Shown in pieces: positions 55,931 through 62,325 of a stretch of DNA of 64,000 bases. This DNA comes from Paucibacter aquatile (GTDB lineage Bacteria; Pseudomonadota; Gammaproteobacteria; Burkholderiales; Burkholderiaceae_C), in assembly GCF_002885975.1 (NCBI RefSeq), contig NZ_POSP01000001.1, forward strand, positions 310,001 through 374,000, in the 5' to 3' direction. The position numbers were made by a program, and so were the translations under genes. The notes beneath the pieces are model-generated. The model ran no database searches. It worked only from the letters and a program-made list of their open reading frames with translations, and was not told where the DNA came from. Position 1 is the first letter of the stretch. Each line of letters starts with the position of its first letter.

Positions 55931-56422
55931 CGCTGCACGCGCAGTGACCTCCCGAGGCTCAACTTGCGCAAGAACCTCCTTCAATTGCGACGTGAGCACA
56001 GCCAGCGACACGGTTCGCGGAACCTCCAAACTGCGCTCCGCCTCTCGCGCTGAGTGCAATATCGCATTGCAGAGACGCTTCCATTGAGCGCTCGCGTCGA
56101 GGTACTTGACGCCCGTGTACTTTAGTGACACAGAAAGGTGAAGCTCCCGCTTACTCCGGACATAGGACGGTGAGTCACCAAAGAAGTGCATCAGTTGGGA
56201 CGAGTCAGTTGAGCCGACGATGATTAGGTGGAGAACTAACGCCGCGGGCAAGGACGGCTCACTGCAAGGAGCTAGGCCCCTTCCAAGCATTGCGCTAACG
56301 AGCCCTATGTCTAGGCGCCAACGGCCTGCGCGAAGCCAGTCGCTCTTTGTGTGCAAGTCTCCGCGCTCCCACCCGACAGGAAGAACTTCTTTGTCTAGAA
56401 CGGGAACCAAGGCGAAACGCAT
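55925..56422 (-). CDS. Cassette protein of unknown function
   Basis: A 165-residue protein from the ATG at 56422; a longer frame runs into the attC and is rejected. No family is recognised. It has no signal peptide; the middle has a hydrophobic strand (LVLHLIIVGSTDSSQL) and the C-terminus is helical and Ala/Glu-rich. The stop lies in the attC box directly beside the IS insertion. Confidence 0.6.
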   Translation of the reverse strand: MRFALVPVLDKEVLPVGWERGDLHTKSDWLRAGRWRLDIGLVSAMLGRGLAPCSEPSLPAALVLHLIIVGSTDSSQLMHFFGDSPSYVRSKRELHLSVSLKYTGVKYLDASAQWKRLCNAILHSAREAERSLEVPRTVSLAVLTSQLKEVLAQVEPREVTARAAA

Positions 56423-56427
56423 CAGCG

Positions 56428-56496
56428 GCCTAACGTTTGAGTTCAGCGGACCAGCCAGCAAAGCTGGCGTAGGACCGCTGCAACGAAGGGTTGGGC
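56428..56496 (-). other. attC site, 69 bp
   Basis: GCCTAAC and GTTGGGC boxes enclose GCGGACCAGCCAGC...GCTGGCGTAGGACCGC. GTTGGGC pairs with GCCCAAC at 57007. Confidence 0.88.
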
Positions 56497-56503
56497 GTCA
56501 TTC

Positions 56504-56986
56504 TCATGTTCGCGGCAGCAGTTTGCGCGTGAGATTATTTAGGACGCCTTGAATGCGGCTTATCCGTTGGCTGAGACCCGCCAAAGTTTCTGCTGAAGGC
56601 AGCTGATAGGCGACATGCACCTTGAGAAGGTTATCTCGATCGTGAAGGACAGCCTCGCTGTCTGGAGCCTTCATCCACACGCTATGTAGGGCCCGATTGC
56701 GCAGCGTAGTGACTTCCTCAGCGTCGTCGAGCACCTTGTTAAGAATGTCCGCGGTATCTTCGTCATCGCCGTATCGCTCAGAAATCAGTTCCCTAGTCCG
56801 ACAACGCAAACCTGCCGACATTGCCTTGGTTTCGCCCCAGTAGCCTGGATCATCAATCGAGATGCCCAGCATGCGTTTGATCGCAAGTTGGAGCATATGG
56901 TCGAGGTGGCTATGGACGATTTGCAAATGACCAAGCTCTCGCAAGATCGCATCGTCAGGTACATAAAACTCGCTTTCAGCACGCAT
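56504..56986 (-). CDS. Helical cassette protein with a HEPN-type motif
   Basis: A 160-residue helical protein. RNRALH at residues 96-101 fits the R-N-x3-H core of HEPN domains, many of which are RNases in toxin-antitoxin or defence systems; the motif follows a long helix as in that fold. Other HEPN-like families with this pattern are not nucleases. No antitoxin-like partner (MNT nucleotidyltransferase) shares the cassette. The assignment is inference from one motif. Confidence 0.5.
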   Translation of the reverse strand: MRAESEFYVPDDAILRELGHLQIVHSHLDHMLQLAIKRMLGISIDDPGYWGETKAMSAGLRCRTRELISERYGDDEDTADILNKVLDDAEEVTTLRNRALHSVWMKAPDSEAVLHDRDNLLKVHVAYQLPSAETLAGLSQRISRIQGVLNNLTRKLLPRT

Positions 56987-57006
56987 CGGATTTTCGCTAC
57001 CTTGAC

Positions 57007-57063
57007 GCCCAACGTTGGCGCTCAGCGGGCGGCGAAGCCGTCCGCTGCAGCAAAAGGTTAGTT
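57007..57063 (-). other. attC site, 57 bp
   Basis: GCCCAAC and GTTAGTT boxes enclose GCGGGCGGCGAAGCCGTCCGC. Both variant boxes pair with those at the far ends of the adjoining cassettes. Confidence 0.88.
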
Positions 57064-57064
57064 T

Positions 57065-57463
57065 TCAGTCGATCGACCACATTAGCTCCAATGCGAAGTA
57101 CCGGTTGTCCGACCTTCTTGCCATCATCAACGTGCCGTCCATGTTGTGGCCGCCGTCATCCATAGACCAAGACGCTTCGTCGAAATTGAGGTCAGCCTTC
57201 AACTGCGCCAAAAGTTTCTGTGCAAGTCGCTCAAACGAAGGAGTCGGAGCCACTGCGGCGTAGTCTCCCTGCGACGACTGAAGAAAACGTCCCAGCTCTC
57301 GGAGTTGTTCGTCACGTAGCGAATGGCTGCCACTGTGGGGAAAGCGGAAGTGAGCTTGGCTTGCCGCCTCAACATACGTGTACGTCAAGCCGCCCTCTGA
57401 ATACGCGGCGTGTGACAGCGCCTGGAGTTCTTCAAGCAGTGCGAGCGTAGTCGGGGTCAACAT
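57065..57463 (-). CDS. Cassette protein of unknown function
   Basis: A 132-residue protein without signal peptide. No family is recognised. The C-terminal half (LNFDEASWSMDDGGHNMDG, RYFALELMWSID) is acidic and Trp/Met-rich. It starts at the ATG next to the upstream attC. Confidence 0.6.
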   Translation of the reverse strand: MLTPTTLALLEELQALSHAAYSEGGLTYTYVEAASQAHFRFPHSGSHSLRDEQLRELGRFLQSSQGDYAAVAPTPSFERLAQKLLAQLKADLNFDEASWSMDDGGHNMDGTLMMARRSDNRYFALELMWSID

Positions 57464-57467
57464 TGAA

Positions 57468-57578
57468 AACTAACGTTGAAGCTGAGGGGCCGGAGCCAGT
57501 TGGCCGCGCGGAGCTGAAAATATACAGGCAGCGTAGTGCGGCCAACTGGCGCAGGTCCACTCGAGCGACCAGTTAGAG
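57468..57578 (-). other. attC site, 111 bp
   Basis: AACTAAC and GTTAGAG boxes enclose arms GCCAGTTGGCCGC and GCGGCCAACTGGC around an AT-rich loop (GAAAATATACAGG). AACTAAC pairs with GTTAGTT at 57057. Confidence 0.88.
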
Positions 57579-57587
57579 CGCATGCCA

Positions 57588-57986
57588 CTATCTTTTCGTG
57601 CCAGCATTGTTTGCATCGTGCACATATCTAAGGGAAAGGCTCTCGAGGTCAGGCCCCTCCGCGAAAACCAAGCCGTTGTTTCTGCGGACAAAGCGCCAGT
57701 TGGCGAGCAGTTGGCCCGACTTCGAGAAATCAACATAAAAGTCGCCCGACCTTTGCCACGTGCCCGCGCCAGCAAGAGATCCGCACTCCTTCCCTGAGCA
57801 AACGTATTCGCCATTGGATTTGAGCGAGAGTATCGAATCGCCCTCGCGCCAGTTACCTTCAAGTTCTTCGCTTGTACGGACCAGCGGATTCCAATCCGTT
57901 TCACGCAGGTCTGCAAGCATCCAGGACGCCAACATTGCGGCAATTGCCCCGCCACAGATCAGCTTCAATCGGCTCGAGATAGCCAT
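57588..57986 (-). CDS. Membrane-anchored cassette protein, lipocalin-like
   Basis: A 132-residue protein with an N-terminal membrane or signal segment (LICGGAIAAMLASWMLA). The rest suggests small beta strands (GNWREGDSILSLKSNGEYVC, GAGTWQRSGDFYVDF) with two Cys that could form a disulfide, so a periplasmic location is likely. No family is recognised with confidence. Confidence 0.62.
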   Translation of the reverse strand: MAISSRLKLICGGAIAAMLASWMLADLRETDWNPLVRTSEELEGNWREGDSILSLKSNGEYVCSGKECGSLAGAGTWQRSGDFYVDFSKSGQLLANWRFVRRNNGLVFAEGPDLESLSLRYVHDANNAGTKR

Positions 57987-57999
57987 TACTACTAGTGCG

Positions 58000-58068
58000 C
58001 TCTAACGTGTGCGGTAAGCGGGCCAGCCAGCATAGCTGGCGCAGGTCCGCTTGACCAAAATGTTATAG
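58000..58068 (-). other. attC site, 69 bp
   Basis: CTCTAAC and GTTATAG boxes enclose GCGGGCCAGCCAGC...GCTGGCGCAGGTCCGC. CTCTAAC pairs with GTTAGAG at 57572; GTTATAG pairs with CTATAAC at 58428. Confidence 0.88.
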
Positions 58069-58419
58069 CGCTGCATCGAGAGTCCAGTAGTAGCTGGGGG
58101 CGTCGCCCGCAGCGGCGTCGAAGTATTCGGAACCATTCGCTGGTGATCTCGCGGGCTCGACTTCTTCGGGCCTCAACGGTCGCCACCCTGGGGCGCGAAG
58201 AATGCTGCCGAAAACGGAAACGCCTACGGGAAATCTCTGAAGAGCAAGTAACTGGCTTTGGACCAGGCTCCGCTTGTTCGCCCCGCCGCCCATTGTTGGG
58301 TTTGCGAGTTGCACGTGATCATCTTCCCAGCCGCACAGTTCGCAACTCTCATAGCTGCCAGGCGGCTCGCCGAAGACGAGAAATCCGCAGCTTGGGCAAG
58401 GGAAAGACTCTTCATTCAT
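58063..58419 (-). CDS. CPCC-family cysteine-rich cassette protein
   Basis: A 118-residue protein. Cys8, Cys11, Cys26 and Cys29 form two CxxC pairs that likely bind one zinc. The pattern CPSCGFLVFGEPPGSYESC, then CGWEDDHVQLANP and GGANKRSL is that of the CPCC (Cys_rich_CPCC) family, small proteins of unknown role common in bacterial polymorphic-toxin and cassette contexts. The stop lies in the attC box. Confidence 0.8.
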   Translation of the reverse strand: MNEESFPCPSCGFLVFGEPPGSYESCELCGWEDDHVQLANPTMGGGANKRSLVQSQLLALQRFPVGVSVFGSILRAPGWRPLRPEEVEPARSPANGSEYFDAAAGDAPSYYWTLDAAL

Positions 58420-58427
58420 GGCGAGCG

Positions 58428-58485
58428 CTATAACGTTGAAGCTGAGCCGGAGCCGCAGGCGATCGGCTCGAGCGACAAGTTATGC
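58428..58485 (-). other. attC site, 58 bp
   Basis: CTATAAC and GTTATGC boxes enclose GAAGCTGAGCCGGAGCCGC...GATCGGCTCGAGC. Nearly identical to the attC at 60386; both belong to copies of the same cassette. Confidence 0.88.
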
Positions 58486-58774
58486 AGAGCCAGGTCGAAG
58501 GCACTGCGGTGGAGGTGGTCGACAGCATACCGAAGCTGTACCCATGAGGCGCTCGGCTGAGGCGGCAAGCGCGTTGTTCTTCTGCGGGCCGCCAGCGAAC
58601 CAAGAAGAGAGTACGAGCAGCCTGGCCAAGACCGGCGAGATCACGGCGGCCGGAGGCTGGCACTGTGCGGGACGCCGCCGACCCCGAGGAAATCACGGCG
58701 CAATGCACAGAGCAATCGTGGCGGTCGCCAGACCGAAAACCGCCCTTCAAGCGTTTCTTAGCTTGCTGCATAAC
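58480..58774 (-). repeat. Gene-poor cassette, copy A of a three-member family
   Basis: A cassette body of about 290 bp without a convincing gene, homologous to copies at 60438-60732 and 60777-61072. The ends are best conserved (CACTGCGGTGGA...GTGG near one end, CTTGCTGCAT at the other). A frame on the minus strand starting MQQAK is open throughout copies A and B but starts exactly at the cassette boundary and reads on through the attC, so coding status is doubtful. Confidence 0.6.
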
Positions 58775-58896
58775 GTTTGAGCTAACCGGACCGCTACGGC
58801 AGGACGACTTGGCCCGGTTGGCGAAAATAGTGTGAGTGCAGCCGACCGGGCCAAGGCGGCCTGCCGTAGCGGGTCCGGTTGAGCGAGGGGTTAGGC
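58768..58896 (-). other. attC site, 129 bp
   Basis: GCATAAC and GTTAGGC boxes enclose arms beginning GACCCGCTACGGCAGG-like sequence (read as GACCGCTACGGCAGG) and ending CCTGCCGTAGCGGGTC, with an internal GGCCCGGTTGG/CCGACCGGGCC hairpin. It is the longest site in the array. Confidence 0.87.
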
Positions 58897-59160
58897 GTCA
58901 CCGCGGTTCCTGGGCCAGACTGGCCATAGCTTGCCGAACAATGCGCGGCGGCGAATATTGACGATGTCTGACGACTGGAAGGGTAACGGACCCTCGCCGT
59001 TCGGATCTTGGTCTCGACCAGTAAGATAAGTGCCCCCTCGCAGCACAACATTCGTCAAGCAGCGGCCGTCCTTAAGTTTCACGTCTACCCAGTGGACGTC
59101 CATCTTCATTTCCGGTCCCAGGTTGCTGAGTAGGTGTGCTGGCACGGGTAGCTTGCTCAT
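58891..59160 (-). CDS. Cassette protein of unknown function
   Basis: An 89-residue protein, Pro-rich at its start (KLPVPAHLLSNLGPE). The middle (VHWVDVKLKDGRCLTNVVLRG) looks like a small beta-rich domain. No family is recognised. The TAA stop lies in the attC box. Confidence 0.62.
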   Translation of the reverse strand: MSKLPVPAHLLSNLGPEMKMDVHWVDVKLKDGRCLTNVVLRGGTYLTGRDQDPNGEGPLPFQSSDIVNIRRRALFGKLWPVWPRNRGDA

Positions 59161-59209
59161 GAGATCGTGTCGTGGTCGGCTGTTCCGACTGGCTTCATGT
59201 TTGTGTGAA

Positions 59210-59323
59210 TCAGTTCAGTAGGTTCGGAATCACCAACGCGCCAACAATGGCGAGAAGAAGGATCACTGCGGGAATGAGAGCCATCAGAATGGCTTCTTTC
59301 TTGAAGTGCTTCACGAGTCGCAA
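59210..59323 (-). CDS. Possible 37-residue single-helix membrane peptide
   Basis: A short frame in the same cassette as the 89-residue gene, upstream of it. From a TTG at 59323 (or GTG at 59314) it encodes a basic start (LVKHFKKEA) and one strongly hydrophobic helix (MALIPAVILLLAIVGALVI), ending with TGA. No clear ribosome site. It may be a real membrane peptide or chance. Confidence 0.35.
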   Translation of the reverse strand: MRLVKHFKKEAILMALIPAVILLLAIVGALVIPNLLN

Positions 59324-59340
59324 CTCGGTTCGTTTGTGAC

Positions 59341-59397
59341 GCCTAACGTTCGCGCTCAGCGGGCGGCGAAGCCGTCCGCTGCAGCAAAGGGTTAAAC
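59341..59397 (-). other. attC site, 57 bp
   Basis: GCCTAAC and GTTAAAC boxes enclose GCGGGCGGCGAAGCCGTCCGC, the same core as at 57007. GTTAAAC pairs with GTTTAAC at 59738. Confidence 0.88.
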
Positions 59398-59419
59398 CGA
59401 AGACTGGCAGATGGTCGCT

Positions 59420-59707
59420 TCATGCGCTTTTGCGTGGGCGCGTTCGATCTTTGGACAAAGCGGTGTCTTTCTGAATTCGACGATGCTTGGCTGCGTGAGC
59501 GAACCCGGCAATCGCGCATAGAAGGAAGACGAAGAAAGCCAATCCGAAGAGGACGTTCGCGGCGCCTCTGCCTAAGGAAGAGAGATCAAGCAAGTTCGGA
59601 GCCAAGATGGAACCTGTTGCGAGAAGCCAGGCCAGATTGGAGACTAGCCGAAGAGCGCTCCGTTTCTTTTTAGAGTCGAGAGGCTCGTTGGTGCGATCGG
59701 TACTCAT
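59420..59707 (-). CDS. Small two-helix membrane cassette protein
   Basis: A 95-residue protein with two hydrophobic segments (about residues 20-42 and 50-70) between a charged N-terminus (SKKKRS) and a basic C-terminus (KHRRIQKDT). No family is recognised. Confidence 0.6.
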   Translation of the reverse strand: MSTDRTNEPLDSKKKRSALRLVSNLAWLLATGSILAPNLLDLSSLGRGAANVLFGLAFFVFLLCAIAGFAHAAKHRRIQKDTALSKDRTRPRKSA

Positions 59708-59737
59708 CGTCGGTTTGCTAAAGGCCCGAAGTCTGCG

Positions 59738-59848
59738 GTTTAACGTTCGAGCTAACTGGCCCGCGACGGCAGGACGCCGAAGGGCCAGAATGAAATGAGG
59801 CCCGCAGGCGGCAGGCCGTCGCTGGTCCAGTTGAGCAATGGGTTAGGC
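59738..59848 (-). other. attC site, 111 bp
   Basis: GTTTAAC and GTTAGGC boxes enclose arms ACTGGCCCGCGACGGC.. and ..GTCGCTGGTCCAGT with the central block GGCCAGAATGAAATGAGGCC. Confidence 0.88.
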
Positions 59849-59849
59849 G

Positions 59850-60377
59850 TCATGGCTTGATGCTCGTCAGAACGTACTCACCACGATGAACCTCGACTGT
59901 GCCACTTGGCGAGACTCGCAGGCTAGCAGGCTCTTCCCGATCGGCCTCCCAGACTTCAGAGATAAGGCGCACAGCAGCAACATCTTGCTCGCGTCGCAGC
60001 ACCAGCCCGTAGGCACACGTGGCACCGCAGTTGGAGAGGTACAAGCGGAAGGTGACACCATTGAGAGGCGCTTCGGACAAGAGCTGGAACGAACCGTCCA
60101 AACCGTTGCGCGCTGAGCCAATGGCGAGCACCGCATAAGCAATGCTAGGAAGCGCCACAAGGAGACACGCCACGATGAACGCAACACGCAATGCACTGCG
60201 ACGAAGCTGAAGCGCCAGCAATCCAAGGCTGACCGGCAGCGCCAAGGTCGCTACGGCGACGAACCAATAGTTTGCCGGCGCGTATGCGAACCGCAGCGTG
60301 ATGGGAGTATTCATCGCGTGCAGCGCAAGTCCGAACACCGAAAACACAAGCAGAGCCGCTGGCCATGCACGCACCAT
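59850..60377 (-). CDS. Membrane cassette protein of unknown function
   Basis: A 175-residue protein with three hydrophobic segments in its first 90 residues (PAALLVFSVFGLALHAM; WFVAVATLALPVSLGLLAL; VAFIVACLLVALPSIAYAVL) and a soluble C-terminal part with two nearby Cys (NCGATC). No family is recognised. The stop is 1 nt from the attC box. Confidence 0.65.
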   Translation of the reverse strand: MVRAWPAALLVFSVFGLALHAMNTPITLRFAYAPANYWFVAVATLALPVSLGLLALQLRRSALRVAFIVACLLVALPSIAYAVLAIGSARNGLDGSFQLLSEAPLNGVTFRLYLSNCGATCAYGLVLRREQDVAAVRLISEVWEADREEPASLRVSPSGTVEVHRGEYVLTSIKP

Positions 60378-60385
60378 GTGATGAC

Positions 60386-60443
60386 GCCTAACGTTGAAGC
60401 TGAGCCGGAGCCGCAGGCGATCGGCTCGAGCGACCGGTTATGC
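60386..60443 (-). other. attC site, 58 bp
   Basis: GCCTAAC and GTTATGC boxes; the interior is nearly identical to the attC at 58428. It belongs to cassette copy B. Confidence 0.88.
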
Positions 60444-60732
60444 AGAGCCACTTCGAGGGCACTGCGGTGGAAGTGGCCGACAGCATATTGAAGCTGTACC
60501 CATGAGGCGCTCGGCTGAGGCGACAAGCGCGCTGTTCTTCTGCGGACTGGCGGCGCACCACGAGACGCGAAAGAGCAGCCTGCCTAATACCGGCAAGATC
60601 ACGGCGGTCGGAAGCTGGGCCGGAGCGGCCGCCGCCCGACTCCGAGGAAATCACGGCAGATTGCTCCGCGTGGCAGAGGCGAGCGCCCGACAGAAAACGG
60701 ACCTTCAAGCGTTGCTTAGCTTGCTGCATAAC
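60438..60732 (-). repeat. Gene-poor cassette, copy B
   Basis: A 290-bp body homologous to copy A; the two ends are nearly identical and the middle differs. It carries the same attC type as copy A on its left, showing duplication of a whole cassette. No convincing gene. Confidence 0.6.
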
Positions 60733-60782
60733 GTAAAGGTCAGCGGACGCCGCAGGCGGTCCGCTGCAACGACCGGCTATGC
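60726..60782 (-). other. attC site, 57 bp, with a variant GCT box
   Basis: GCATAAC at the left and GCTATGC at the right, where the invariant GTT is replaced by GCT, enclose GCGGACGCCGCAGGCGGTCCGC. GCTATGC pairs exactly with GCATAGC at 61066. Confidence 0.8.
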
Positions 60783-61072
60783 AGAGCCACCTTCGGAGGC
60801 ACTGCGGTGGAAGTGGCCGACAGCATACCGAAGCTGTACCCACGCGGCAGTCGGCTGAGGCGACAGGCTGCCTCGGTGCCATGCGGCAGGCGGAGAACCG
60901 AGGAAAGCGAACGCCCAGCGTGGTTTGAACCGACAAGATCACGGCGACCGAAAGCTGGGTCTGCCTGCGCCCAGCCCGAATACGAGAAAGACGCAACCCT
61001 TTGCTCCGCCTGATCGCCGCGAACGCGCAACCGAAAACGGATCTTCGAGATTTGCTTAGCCTGCTGCATAGC
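60777..61072 (-). repeat. Gene-poor cassette, copy C
   Basis: The most diverged member of the family: conserved for about 70 bp at one end and 40 bp at the other, with insertions or deletions between. It has a different attC from copies A and B. No convincing gene. Confidence 0.55.
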
Positions 61073-61176
61073 GTTCGAGCTGAGCCGACCGCGGCGGCAG
61101 GACGCGGAAGGCCGAGAATGAAATGACGGCCTGCAGCGGCATGCCGTTGCGGGTCGGATCGAGCGACCGGTTAGGC
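61066..61176 (-). other. attC site, 111 bp, with a variant box
   Basis: GCATAGC and GTTAGGC boxes enclose GAGCCGACCGCGGCGG... and ...GTTGCGGGTCGGATC with the central block GGCCGAGAATGAAATG. Confidence 0.84.
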
Positions 61177-61527
61177 CGCAACTTGAAACTCCCGCTGCTC
61201 CGCGCCGGGAGCACCACGCCGAACGACGACCCTTGCACCTTTGCAAAGAGGGTACTCACGAAGGACGGGCGCTATTTCACGCGCGATGGCTTCTGCATCG
61301 GCGCCGTACAAGAAGACCGTGACCTCGCTGGGGCCAATCTCATTGCCATCGACGGTGCCAAGGTTTCCAAATTCGAGCGCAGCCTCCAGCTTCTCTTCAA
61401 GCGTCAGCAGGTCGCATTCGGCGTAGACCTCATCAGGCAAACCCTGTGCATCCAAGTAGATAAGAACGGCTTGCTCCGGCACCTGCTTCGCGGAGGCACG
61501 ACCAATCAATTTTGAAAAGAAGCTCAT
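61171..61527 (-). CDS. Cassette protein of unknown function
   Basis: A 118-residue protein from the ATG at 61527. It is acidic and appears alpha/beta (AVLIYLDAQGLPDEVYAEC; GPSEVTVFLYGADAEAIA), ending in a short basic segment. No family is recognised. The stop lies in the attC box. Confidence 0.62.
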   Translation of the reverse strand: MSFFSKLIGRASAKQVPEQAVLIYLDAQGLPDEVYAECDLLTLEEKLEAALEFGNLGTVDGNEIGPSEVTVFLYGADAEAIAREIAPVLREYPLCKGARVVVRRGAPGAEQREFQVAA

Positions 61528-61583
61528 CGACACTTTGTTTGAATTGAACAGCGCATCCCAAAGCCGGAGCCTTGGACTTTGCG

Positions 61584-61695
61584 GCTTAACGTTCAAGCTG
61601 AGCCGCGAGCAGCGGCTGGGCGCGGAAGGCCCAGAATGAAATGGCGGGCCTGAAGTGACCAGCCGTTGCGAGTCGGCTCGAGCGCAGGGTTAGAG
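61584..61695 (-). other. attC site, 112 bp
   Basis: GCTTAAC and GTTAGAG boxes enclose the same arm and loop type as the attC at 51476 (GCCCAGAATGAAATGG). GCTTAAC differs by one base from the partner of GTTAGGC at 61170, the only imperfect pair in the array. Confidence 0.87.
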
Positions 61696-61992
61696 CTCGA
61701 TTTGTGAAAGCACATGACACAGCTCGTACTGGTTGCAGTCCTGTTCTGGAATAGCTCCATCCACGCCCAATTCAGATATCGCGAATCCATCCTCGACGTC
61801 TTCAAAGTACAGCACGCGACCTGCGAACTTTGCAACGACAAGAACATGCTCGGTGGTGGCAAGCCGATGAATGGGTACCGCGTGAAATGGCACTCGATGA
61901 GCAGCGAACGCTGCTCGCTGTTCAGACGAGCAAGCCGACAACTGCTCGTCGACTATTGCTTCGAGTTCGGTGACGGTCACGGGCTGCCACAT
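61690..61992 (-). CDS. First cassette gene of the array, unknown function
   Basis: A 100-residue acidic protein (WQPVTVTELEAIVDEQL; SSEQRAAFAAHRVPFHAVPI; LYFEDVEDGFAISELG). No named family is recognised. As the cassette nearest the insertion end it should be the latest acquired and the best expressed if a cassette promoter exists. The stop lies in the attC box. Confidence 0.65.
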   Translation of the reverse strand: MWQPVTVTELEAIVDEQLSACSSEQRAAFAAHRVPFHAVPIHRLATTEHVLVVAKFAGRVLYFEDVEDGFAISELGVDGAIPEQDCNQYELCHVLSQIEL

Positions 61993-62002
61993 ATCGGAAG
62001 AG

Positions 62003-62009
62003 CTCTAAC
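62003..62009 (-). other. attI-like junction at the insertion end of the array
   Basis: CTCTAAC (GTTAGAG on the minus strand) pairs with GTTAGAG at 61689 and so is the outer boundary of the first cassette. It is not followed by an attC palindrome, as expected for the attI site of an integron. An AT-rich TATAAA lies just upstream on the minus strand (near 62013-62020) and could belong to a cassette promoter. Confidence 0.55.
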
Positions 62010-62314
62010 TTGTTTTATATCGCTGGCAAACGCCGCATATCACGGCTGGTGTCGCAATAACCGGATGCGCGCACGGCCAGGCAAGTGTCTGTCGGGATTG
62101 AATTTTCCTGCGAATTTTCTGCATTTCATCCAGCATTAATCTTCACGACAAAAGCCGCGCTTGTTACAAACAGCCTGGGCGGTTCGCGCAGCGTTTGCAG
62201 GAGAGTTGTCAGTCGCGATGTTGCCATCAGATCGTAGCGTTATTCCAGGGCCAATCACTCGTCCGCGCATTCACCCGTTCACCCGTTCACTTACGCGCTA
62301 CCTCACTCACTCAC
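62010..62314. other. Gene-free region between the array and the ABC exporter
   Basis: An intI gene would be expected here, divergent from the cassettes, but the 305 bp are too short and no frame resembles a tyrosine recombinase. It is AT-richer than the flanks near 62090-62150. Toward its right end it has imperfect repeats (CACCCGTTCACCCGTTCAC). Confidence 0.6.
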
Positions 62315-62325
62315 TCACTCACTCA
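62302..62325. repeat. Six-unit CTCA tandem repeat over a stop codon
   Basis: Six perfect CTCA units. The TGA stop of the ABC exporter gene lies inside the tract. Confidence 0.9.

Larger units (their letters stand above)
51092..62009 (-). mobile_element. Integron gene-cassette array lacking an integrase gene (CALIN)
   Basis: Seventeen attC sites (57-129 bp, one interrupted by an IS) alternate with short genes, nearly all on the minus strand. A lone R box lies at the left end and an attI-like junction at the right. Direction is set by three facts: genes read leftwards, their stop codons often fall inside the R box to their left, and two duplicated cassettes share the attC on their left but not on their right. 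No tyrosine recombinase gene of the IntI type exists in the window. Cassettes would have been inserted from the right-hand end. Confidence 0.92.

Noticed and set aside
51092..62009. CRISPR array
   Set aside because: Repeats vary from 57 to 129 bp, are palindromic, and are separated by genes of different lengths; these are attC sites, not direct repeats with uniform spacers.
62010..62314. A remnant integrase gene
   Set aside because: No frame shows the tyrosine-recombinase boxes or the IntI-specific patch; the region is too short.
62302..62325. Phase-variable tetranucleotide tract
   Set aside because: The tract lies at the very end of the gene and every unit supplies a TGA in one frame, so slippage would hardly change the protein.
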